DNA of 5,927 nucleotides from JBAXLO01 sp037134755 (GTDB lineage: Bacteria; Bacteroidota; Bacteroidia; Bacteroidales; JACABE01). Both the position numbers and the translations under genes were made by a program. Positions 1 to 5,927 of this stretch are shown here, piece by piece. Location: NCBI GenBank assembly GCA_037134755.1, contig JBAXLO010000254.1, forward strand, positions 1 to 5,927, written 5' to 3'. Position 1 is the stretch's first letter. The number at the start of each line of letters is the position of its first letter. A model generated the notes under the pieces. That model saw nothing but the letters and a program-made list of their open reading frames with translations, was not told the origin of the DNA and searched no databases.

Positions 1-3000
1 ATATTTCAGGAATATTATAATAACACTACCGGTTTAATGAATCAGACTTTGGGAATAAATTGGGATACCGGTGACCTTTTCCATAATTTTGGATCAAATA
101 TAGTTGATACTGTAACTGTACTTATCAGAAGTACAATACCTCCTACTTATATTATTGAAGCAACTTTTAATGGTGTCAACATAACTACAAACGGTAGTAT
201 TCCTACTATTTATTTAAACAGTAATTGGAGTTCATGTCCTTATGGTGCAATTACAGGCTATCATCATATTGTTATTAAACATAGAAATAGCATAGAAACA
301 TGGAGTGATTCTGTTGATTTCTCGGGACAGCAGATTAATTACAATTTCTTTACACATACACCAGTTGAATTTGCAGGTGGAATGTATGAAGATGGTAACG
401 GTAATTTTGAGATATGGGGTGGAGATGTTAATCAAAACGGGAATCTTGAGTCTATAGATTATTCTGAAATATATTTAGCCGCAAATTCAACTGACCCAAC
501 AGTGAATACTGGTTATGTTTTAGACGATATTGACGGAAATGGGAATATTGATAGCCAAGATTATGGTCTAGCTTATAATAATGCAAATTTAGGAGCAAAC
601 ATAATAAATCCTGAAATATATCAAGCACAACCTACAAGTTTAACATTAACTCCCTATTTTAGTACAGTTACCGGTAGTTTTTCAGCTTCTGAAACTGCCG
701 ATCACTATTTGATAGTAAGAAGTTCGTCCGGTATTTTAGGTGCATCACCTGTTAAAGGAACTATATACACTTCCGGCAATACAATAGGAAATGGTGTTGT
801 AGTAGCATATCAGGTAGGAACCTCTTTTATAGATACAAACCTGAGTAAAGGTACGTATTATTACTATATTTTTACTGCTGATACCTTATATTGTACGCAT
901 AATTATTTAACTACAGCTCCACTTGCTGCTAGTGTTTCTCTAAATTGTGGCATACCGCTCACCCAAGCTAGCAATCTAATTTTAACAAAAAATAATACTA
1001 CTCTTAACGGTTCTTTTACAGCTTCAACCACTGCCGATCATTATCTGATAGTAAGAAGTACATCTGACCCTCTTACAGCAACACCTGCAAGTGGAACTAC
1101 TTATTCTGCCGGCAGCCCGTTTGGTGACGGTACAGTAGTAGCATATCAGACAGCTACAACATTTGTAGACTCTAATTTATATACATGTACACAATATTAT
1201 TATACTATTTTTGCAGCTAATTGTACAGGATCGCCTCAATATTTGACTTCAAGCCCACTTAAAGCTGTAAATATATTATATTCAGCTGTTGATATTACAA
1301 CAATAAAAGATACTACTTATTTTGTTAGTTCAAATGCTACTTGGGTAAATTTCATTGCTACACACGATACTTGTACCATTCTTTTTAAAGCAGATCCCTG
1401 TTCAGTAAATATATTTGGTAATGTTTATATGTATTCGGGCAATTGCGATTCATTGACATTAATAAATACTTATACTATGAATGATACTATAAGAATGATA
1501 AATTTTACAAATCTTAATATTGGGACAAATTACTACTTTGAAGTTGAATTTAATAATATACTTAATAATTTATTTCATGCTTCTATTTTTTATTTATATA
1601 GAGAGTCTACCATTATATGCCCTTCAGATTGTAGTAATCTAATTGTAAATGGGAATTTTGAATGTTATGATCCAAATTATGATCCATTAACAGATTCTTA
1701 TCCTTTTACAGATAATTATGTACCACAATGGAATAGAGGATGGGGATTTCCTAATATAAAAATTGGGACAGATAATAATTCTTTAAATTATCATTACTCT
1801 GCACATTTAACAAGTGAAGAACATAATTGTCAACAAACTGGTTTAATATCTGGAGACTGCGTTTATCAAGACTTATCTGCATATCCAAATGATTTTGTAG
1901 CGGGGATGCAATATGAATTAACATTTGATTATTATAAAGATGATGATTATAACCATGAGACCCATTTGAATGTAAATTTATCTTATTTTGATCCACAACC
2001 TCTTACCTCCGATGCTACACCATCTTTTCCAAGTAATTTACCATTGCAAATGGATATAAATTTTAATTATCCTGCTGCTAATGACTATATCTGGCATCAT
2101 AGTAATCCAGTAGTTTTTACATATCCTAGTCCACAATTACCGCATACACCTACATATTTAACTTTTTATGCAAAATGTGATGAGGTAGGAATAGGCATAA
2201 CACAAAAAATGTCAATATATATTGATAATGTAGTTATTAAACCTAAAATAAATTTAAGCTTATCAAATACTACAGTATGCCCAGGATCACCAACAACAAT
2301 AACAGCTACATTACCATCAAATATTACTAATCCGATTTATTACTTATATGATAATACAGGAGTTCTTATTGCAAGTAGTACTACAAATTTTACTGTTTAT
2401 CCAACTACAGCAACAACATATACTGTTAAAACTACAGTTGGAAATTGTCAATATACAGGAACTATTGATGTAAGTGTTTATCCATTAATGCAACCACAAA
2501 TTGTAGGTAATAATAATGATTGTGACGCATATCAAATTCCTGCAATTAATTCTAATTACCATTTGTTTGACCCAAGTTATACTAGCTATTTGTGGAGTAT
2601 GATTTATGGAGGAACTATACAAGGGTTAGATAATTCATCAACTGTTGCTGTTTTATGGAGTAATGTAAATGGGGTTATAACAAATGCAACACCTGGAGTA
2701 TTAAAAGTTGTAGTTACAGATGAGCATGGATGCATAAACATAGCATATGATACTATTTATGATTGCTGTTGGAAAGATAAGAATAATGACACTAATTTAT
2801 ATAACCAAACAATTACTTCATCTTCACAGATACCAACAGGAAACTATTTTTTCATTAATGGAACAGTAATATTTGATTGTGATGTAACAATACATAATCA
2901 GACGATATACTTTGGACCTAATGCAAATATTGTTGTACCTCCCAATCGTAGTTTAACTATAGAAAGAGGATCTCTTTTAACTGCAGGTTGTAATTTTATG

Positions 3001-5313
3001 TGGGATGGGATAGAAATAAGTGAAAATCCTATCATACAAGATCAAGATATGAATCATTCGTTGTTTGATATGAGAAATTCAACTTTAGAATATTCTATTA
3101 AAGGTGTATATGCATTCAAGAATGCTAATGTTAATATTGAAAGCAGTACATTCCAATATAATAAAAATTCGTGCGTTAGTTTAACAACCTACCTACCATT
3201 AATAACAGGGCAAACACTAACTTTAAACTTTATACAGAATTCATTTATAGGGGGGCAATTGATTTTTCCATTTGCTAACAGTTATAGTGAATATGGTATT
3301 AAAGTAACAGATGTTACTGATGTTACAATAGGTGATATTACCAGTGTTACTTCTAATAAATTTGATAACTTATATTGCGGTATTTATGGATATAATGCTC
3401 ACATGAAGATTTATAATAATATTTTTACAAATATTAAAAATAATAATTCATGGGGTATTCCTCCCGGGAATACACCGATTGATTTTACACAAGTGAATAG
3501 TCCGTTTGGAATTTTTAGTGCACACCCGATAAGTACACAATCAATAAATACAACAAAAGAAGTTATTATTGGTGGCACTATATCGAGTATTCCAGTAGGT
3601 AATACTTTTGATAATTGTGCAAATGGTATTGGTATTTATAACGAGCGTGCTGATATATTAAATAATGATATACGAACTTTAGGATATGGGATTTTCTTTA
3701 AAGAACCATTAAACTTTACTAGTCCCTTAAATATTACAAATATAAAAAGCAACAATATTGAACAGTTTGCTACTAATTGTTATACACAATTTGGAATTCA
3801 AGTTATAAATACCTTACCATCACAAATTTGTGTTAATATACAGGCTAATACAATAACTGCTACTGATTGTGGAATTCGTGTTGGTTTCTGTGCACCAATT
3901 ATAAGTCATAATACAATTCATCTAAAAGGTTTTAGCACTTGTCTTACTCTTCTTTTTACGGATATTGTTGAAAGGTTTGGAATAAGGGTTGAAAGAAGCC
4001 CAAACTCTATAATTACGTGCAATACAATTGATAATAATCCAGCATCACAAGGCACTGATGGTTTAACTAATTTTGGTATTTCTATTGCAAGGACTAGTGA
4101 TGCAACTGTTAATGAAAATACAATAAGTTATTTTGGAGCAGGAATAAATATTTATGATAATTGTACTGATACTAAATTTGGTTGTAATGTATTGCAAAGT
4201 GATTTTTACGGTTTTTTGTTCAATTCCCTATCTAATATATCAGGTCAGGGGAACTCTAATTTAAGATCAGATAATCAATTTGTACCGGACGGCAGTTATA
4301 CATCCGGGTCTGGCGGTAATGCTGTTGAAAGAAAACTATGGAAAAATTTCAGTAGTTTAGTTATTGGCTCTAATATTAACTGGTGGGTTAGGAATACTAC
4401 CTATAAATATGATTTGGGTATTACTTCAAATCATCCTTTGTATGGTATAATATTCCCTTATACAATAGGTCAAGTTGCACCAAGTACTTGCAATTTGGGA
4501 TGTATAGATTTAGGCAATCCTTCACCAAGTGGTCCGGTTGGATATGACGATAGAGAAAGTTTGTTTGGGGCTATTGTACGTAATCAGGATACTTATCCAG
4601 AGCTGGAGACCCAATTTAAAGCTTATAACCGTTATGTGCTGTACAAATTATTACAGGCAAATGATTCATTAATTTATATGGGTGATACTACTGATTATTT
4701 ATATGAAGATTTTTACAAAAATACAGCAAATGGAAATATAGGTTTATTTGATAGTATCTACTATAAGATAGCAATGGGGGATGTAGATGCAGCATTGGTT
4801 AACAATAATGCAATACAAGATACTTCGCTGATTGATTATAATCAACAAACCGTTAACAATATCTATTTAAATACATTTGCTGTTGATAATTATCAATTAG
4901 ACACCGTGCAATATCAAACCTTACATGCTATTGCAACAAACTACACTCCATGGGAGGGAGGTGATGCTGTATATATAGCACGATATATGCTGGGTATTGA
5001 TATTGATTTAAGTAATCCGAATGTTTTATTTTCAAAAGGACATCAACCACCAATTCAGGTTGAAATTCCTTTTGTTATAAGCTATCCCAACCCTGCTTCA
5101 GACAGATTGAATTTGCAATATAGAGATGCAATAGAAGGAGGGTACGTAATAGATGTATACAATTATTTAGGTAAAAAAGTAATATCTGAAAAAGTATCAC
5201 AAATTGAAGCAGAGCATATTTTAAATACTATAAGCTTAAATAATGGTCTTTACATATATAATATTACTACAACTAATAATATATTTAAAGGGAAATTCAC
5301 TATTATTAAATAA
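1..5313 (+). CDS. Giant modular T9SS-secreted surface protein with dockerin-like, FN3-like, carbohydrate-binding-like and beta-helix domains (5' partial)
   Basis: This is probably a secreted or surface-anchored binding protein; no catalytic domain is visible. The frame is open to base 1. The first Met (base 37) has no signal peptide after it and lies inside a conserved module, so the true start is upstream. Counting that Met as residue 1, the modules are: 1-110, a beta-rich Bacteroidota module with HRNSIETWS at 82-90; 128-180, dockerin-like paired calcium loops; 198-414, two FN3-like repeats; about 415-523, a small beta domain; 527-738, a carbohydrate-binding-like domain opening NLIVNGNFE and closing IYIDNVVI; about 740-816, Ig-like; about 817-911, PKD-like ending in DCC; about 920-1400, a parallel beta-helix; 1500-1664, a partly helical tail; 1680-1758, a T9SS sorting domain. 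Known biology: the sorting domain directs outer-membrane export and is then removed. The adhesive or polymer-binding role is inferred from the modules. The stop is TAA, and a hairpin follows. Confidence 0.93.
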   Translation: MFQEYYNNTTGLMNQTLGINWDTGDLFHNFGSNIVDTVTVLIRSTIPPTYIIEATFNGVNITTNGSIPTIYLNSNWSSCPYGAITGYHHIVIKHRNSIETWSDSVDFSGQQINYNFFTHTPVEFAGGMYEDGNGNFEIWGGDVNQNGNLESIDYSEIYLAANSTDPTVNTGYVLDDIDGNGNIDSQDYGLAYNNANLGANIINPEIYQAQPTSLTLTPYFSTVTGSFSASETADHYLIVRSSSGILGASPVKGTIYTSGNTIGNGVVVAYQVGTSFIDTNLSKGTYYYYIFTADTLYCTHNYLTTAPLAASVSLNCGIPLTQASNLILTKNNTTLNGSFTASTTADHYLIVRSTSDPLTATPASGTTYSAGSPFGDGTVVAYQTATTFVDSNLYTCTQYYYTIFAANCTGSPQYLTSSPLKAVNILYSAVDITTIKDTTYFVSSNATWVNFIATHDTCTILFKADPCSVNIFGNVYMYSGNCDSLTLINTYTMNDTIRMINFTNLNIGTNYYFEVEFNNILNNLFHASIFYLYRESTIICPSDCSNLIVNGNFECYDPNYDPLTDSYPFTDNYVPQWNRGWGFPNIKIGTDNNSLNYHYSAHLTSEEHNCQQTGLISGDCVYQDLSAYPNDFVAGMQYELTFDYYKDDDYNHETHLNVNLSYFDPQPLTSDATPSFPSNLPLQMDINFNYPAANDYIWHHSNPVVFTYPSPQLPHTPTYLTFYAKCDEVGIGITQKMSIYIDNVVIKPKINLSLSNTTVCPGSPTTITATLPSNITNPIYYLYDNTGVLIASSTTNFTVYPTTATTYTVKTTVGNCQYTGTIDVSVYPLMQPQIVGNNNDCDAYQIPAINSNYHLFDPSYTSYLWSMIYGGTIQGLDNSSTVAVLWSNVNGVITNATPGVLKVVVTDEHGCINIAYDTIYDCCWKDKNNDTNLYNQTITSSSQIPTGNYFFINGTVIFDCDVTIHNQTIYFGPNANIVVPPNRSLTIERGSLLTAGCNFMWDGIEISENPIIQDQDMNHSLFDMRNSTLEYSIKGVYAFKNANVNIESSTFQYNKNSCVSLTTYLPLITGQTLTLNFIQNSFIGGQLIFPFANSYSEYGIKVTDVTDVTIGDITSVTSNKFDNLYCGIYGYNAHMKIYNNIFTNIKNNNSWGIPPGNTPIDFTQVNSPFGIFSAHPISTQSINTTKEVIIGGTISSIPVGNTFDNCANGIGIYNERADILNNDIRTLGYGIFFKEPLNFTSPLNITNIKSNNIEQFATNCYTQFGIQVINTLPSQICVNIQANTITATDCGIRVGFCAPIISHNTIHLKGFSTCLTLLFTDIVERFGIRVERSPNSIITCNTIDNNPASQGTDGLTNFGISIARTSDATVNENTISYFGAGINIYDNCTDTKFGCNVLQSDFYGFLFNSLSNISGQGNSNLRSDNQFVPDGSYTSGSGGNAVERKLWKNFSSLVIGSNINWWVRNTTYKYDLGITSNHPLYGIIFPYTIGQVAPSTCNLGCIDLGNPSPSGPVGYDDRESLFGAIVRNQDTYPELETQFKAYNRYVLYKLLQANDSLIYMGDTTDYLYEDFYKNTANGNIGLFDSIYYKIAMGDVDAALVNNNAIQDTSLIDYNQQTVNNIYLNTFAVDNYQLDTVQYQTLHAIATNYTPWEGGDAVYIARYMLGIDIDLSNPNVLFSKGHQPPIQVEIPFVISYPNPASDRLNLQYRDAIEGGYVIDVYNYLGKKVISEKVSQIEAEHILNTISLNNGLYIYNITTTNNIFKGKFTIIK
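415..561 (+). other. Dockerin-like duplicated calcium-binding loops within the large protein
   Basis: Two 12-residue EF-hand-type loops are visible. The first starts at D130 (D-V-N-Q-N-G-N-L-E-S-I-D) and the second at D164 (D-I-D-G-N-G-N-I-D-S-Q-D). Acidic or Asn ligands sit at loop positions 1, 3, 5, 9 and 12, as in type I dockerins. The loops are 34 residues apart, which is close to dockerin geometry. They follow the HRNSIETWS module, a pairing I recall from other Bacteroidota exported proteins. Calcium binding is likely. A cohesin partner is not visible here, and a purely structural calcium-stabilised role is equally possible. Confidence 0.75.
628..963 (+). repeat. FN3-like repeat, copy 1 (112 codons)
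   Basis: This copy encodes residues 198-309 of the large protein. It is a beta-sandwich-type module with the signatures TADHYLIVRS, GTxYxxG, VVAYQ, FxDxNL and YYYxIF. It aligns with the following copy at a constant offset of 336 bases (112 codons). Across residues 213-269 against 325-381, 35 of 57 positions are identical without gaps (hand count). The FN3-like assignment rests on pattern resemblance to Bacteroidota repeat modules of this type and was not confirmed by a profile search. Confidence 0.8.
964..1278 (+). repeat. FN3-like repeat, copy 2
   Basis: This copy encodes residues 310-414 and is the direct tandem partner of copy 1. The DNA at 1030-1059 matches 694-723 at 28 of 30 bases, and both differences are synonymous (His CAC/CAT and Leu TTG/CTG). 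A further 15 bases at 1135-1149 are identical to 799-813. A one-residue insertion after L381 is compensated before Y402. The copy ends in a YLTSSPL motif, parallel to YLTTAPL in copy 1. Confidence 0.8.
1615..2250 (+). other. Carbohydrate-binding-like 'NGNFE' jelly-roll domain within the large protein
   Basis: Residues 527-738 open with CPSDCSNLIVNGNFE. A central strand region follows (QYELTFDYYKDDDY, 625-638), and the domain closes with YLTFYAKCDE and IYIDNVVI. The N-terminal NGxFE and C-terminal IDNV motifs are typical of galactose-binding-like or CBM-type beta-sandwich domains. Ligand binding is inferred; no specific sugar can be predicted. The next gene starts its mature protein with the related motif NLVTNGDFE. 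Confidence 0.6.
2797..4236 (+). other. Right-handed parallel beta-helix region within the large protein
   Basis: About residues 920-1400. The cap resembles a known Bacteroidota type, with GTVIFDCDVTIHNQTIYFGP, a GSLLTAGC strand and MWDGIEI. Rungs follow with the pattern hydrophobic-x-x-N-x-I and then GIxI, for example ILNNDI, IQANTI, IISHNTI, ITCNTI and VNENTI, alternating with GIGI, FGIQV, CGIRV, FGIRV, FGISI and AGINI. This is the PbH1 repeat signature seen in pectate-lyase-like and NosD-like folds. No lyase or hydrolase active site was recognised, so a binding or structural role is as likely as an enzymatic one. Confidence 0.8.
5074..5310 (+). other. T9SS type A C-terminal sorting domain
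   Basis: Residues 1680-1758 form the extreme C-terminus. They carry the diagnostic SYPNPASDRLNL motif, then DVYNYLGKKV, an LNNGLYIYNI segment and a final basic KGKFTIIK strand. Length, order and terminal position match the Por/T9SS type A sorting domain family. In known cases this domain targets cargo to the outer-membrane translocon and is cleaved by the PorU-type sortase, often with attachment to A-LPS. It shows that the gene is intact at its 3' end. Confidence 0.95.
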
Positions 5314-5325
5314 ATTTAATACTCT

Positions 5326-5359
5326 TACAGGGTTAAAGTTTTATGACTTTAACCCTGTA
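5326..5359 (+). terminator. Perfect 14-bp hairpin between the two genes, possible rho-independent terminator
   Basis: The left arm TACAGGGTTAAAGT (5326-5339) pairs perfectly with ACTTTAACCCTGTA (5346-5359) around a 6-base loop, TTTATG. It begins 12 bases after the stop codon of the large gene. The following tract, TTTATATATAT, is only weakly T-rich, so termination may be partial. The hairpin ends 9 bases before the next start codon. It could instead be a 3'-end stabiliser or a 5'-UTR structure for the next gene. Confidence 0.7.
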
Positions 5360-5368
5360 TTTATATAT

Positions 5369-5927
5369 ATGAAAAAAACAATCAATATAATCCTTTTTAT
5401 ATTATTGGCAAATACTAATATATTTGCTCAAATCAATCTTGTGACTAACGGTGATTTTGAAATCTTTTCAGCTTTACCTACATTACCAGCACAAAGTTTT
5501 CTTGCTATTGGGTGGAATAATGTTAATAATCATTATTATCCATGGGGAGATCCTTACGGTAGCCCTGATTATTTTCAAGTATTTGAAGATTCTTCTTTAT
5601 TAAATGCCATTGGTGCAATAACACCATATTCAGGAAATTGTCAAATGGGGCTTATGACATATACGATTCCTGATACAAACTTTAGGGAATATATATCTAC
5701 TAAACTTTCAAAAACAATGAAATCCGGTCAATCCTATACTATTTCTTTTTATTTATCAAATGGTACCGGTGGAACTACTGCACAATTTAAAGATGGAACT
5801 AATAACTTTGGAATTTGTTTTTCAACTAACCCTTTACATCAGACCACACATGAAGTTATAGCTGTGACGCCACAAATAGAAATAGATACAATAATTTATT
5901 TTTATAATAACTGGCATCATTTTAGTT
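5369..5927 (+). CDS. Exported protein with N-terminal 'NLVTNGDFE' domain (3' partial)
   Basis: Starting at ATG 5369, 186 codons run open to the right edge. The first 20 residues are a classic Sec signal peptide: MKK, a hydrophobic core (IILFILL), then NIFA with predicted signal-peptidase I cleavage before Q21. There is no lipobox Cys. The mature protein opens with NLVTNGDFE (23-31). It then carries GSPDYF (64-69), REYISTKL (106-113), a GQSYTISFYLS strand (120-130) and FGICFS. This order matches a Bacteroidota extracellular N-terminal domain that in relatives precedes an OmpA-like or T9SS sorting C-terminus; which one applies here is beyond the window. No upstream in-frame ATG exists and no Shine-Dalgarno is present, which is usual in this phylum; the leader is AT-rich. 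It is on the same strand, 55 bases after the large gene. Confidence 0.88.
   Translation, partial: MKKTINIILFILLANTNIFAQINLVTNGDFEIFSALPTLPAQSFLAIGWNNVNNHYYPWGDPYGSPDYFQVFEDSSLLNAIGAITPYSGNCQMGLMTYTIPDTNFREYISTKLSKTMKSGQSYTISFYLSNGTGGTTAQFKDGTNNFGICFSTNPLHQTTHEVIAVTPQIEIDTIIYFYNNWHHFS

Noticed and set aside
232..435. Minus-strand open frame of 67 codons
   Set aside because: It lies wholly inside the strongly supported large plus-strand gene, and its product shows no signal peptide, domain or recognisable motif.
415..561. Evidence for a cellulosome
   Set aside because: Only the dockerin-like half is seen. There is no cohesin, scaffoldin or glycoside hydrolase in the window, so the domain is reported without the system.
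1751..1996. Minus-strand open frame of 81 codons
   Set aside because: It is antisense to the NGNFE domain of the large gene, and its His/Asn/Leu-rich product has no recognisable motif. It is best explained as a shadow frame of AT-rich coding DNA.
3304..3327. Short GATGTTAC repeat (TDVTDVT)
   Set aside because: It is a two-unit, in-frame peptide repeat in a beta-strand region. It is too short to be a regulatory array or a mobile-element end.
2797..4236. Pectate lyase or other polysaccharide lyase activity for the beta-helix
   Set aside because: The fold signature is clear, but no conserved catalytic Asp/Arg/Lys cluster could be recognised, and many Bacteroidota beta-helix surface proteins have no known enzyme activity.
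5311..5318. TAAATTTA as a Bacteroidota -7 promoter element (TAnnTTTG) for the second gene
   Set aside because: The final G is missing, and no TTTG-type -33 element lies at the expected distance upstream. Matches of this quality are common in AT-rich DNA.

Overview
The window is AT-rich coding DNA, roughly 30% GC by eye, from a member of the Bacteroidota. The evidence is a C-terminal type IX secretion system (T9SS) type A sorting domain, a second gene whose signal peptide ends in FA|Q, the absence of Shine-Dalgarno motifs, and several surface-protein modules characteristic of the phylum. No sign of a plasmid, phage, transposon, CRISPR array or RNA gene was seen. The genus cannot be named from the sequence; an uncultured or environmental lineage is plausible.

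Layout: bases 1-5313 are one very large gene whose 5' end lies outside the window. The visible 1770 codons encode a modular secreted protein. In order the modules are: a Bacteroidota beta-rich module with an HRNSIETWS motif; a dockerin-like pair of calcium loops; two tandem fibronectin-III-like repeats; a small beta domain; a carbohydrate-binding-like 'NGNFE' domain; two Ig/PKD-like domains; a long right-handed parallel beta-helix; a partly helical tail; and the T9SS sorting domain. No catalytic domain is recognisable in the visible part.

Bases 5314-5368 are a 55-base gap holding a perfect 14-bp hairpin that ends only 9 bases before the next start codon. From 5369 to the right edge runs the 5' part of a second gene on the same strand. 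It encodes an exported protein that opens with an N-terminal 'NLVTNGDFE' domain.

Both products look like cell-surface or secreted proteins, probably for adhesion or polymer binding. T9SS export is well supported for the first. Export through Sec is well supported for the second, but its final destination is unknown because its C-terminus is missing. I see no clearly new enzymatic or defence system. The most distinctive points are the recently duplicated, GC-richer FN3-like cassette, the dockerin-like module inside a T9SS cargo, the Asn ladder of the beta-helix, and the hairpin jammed against the second start codon.
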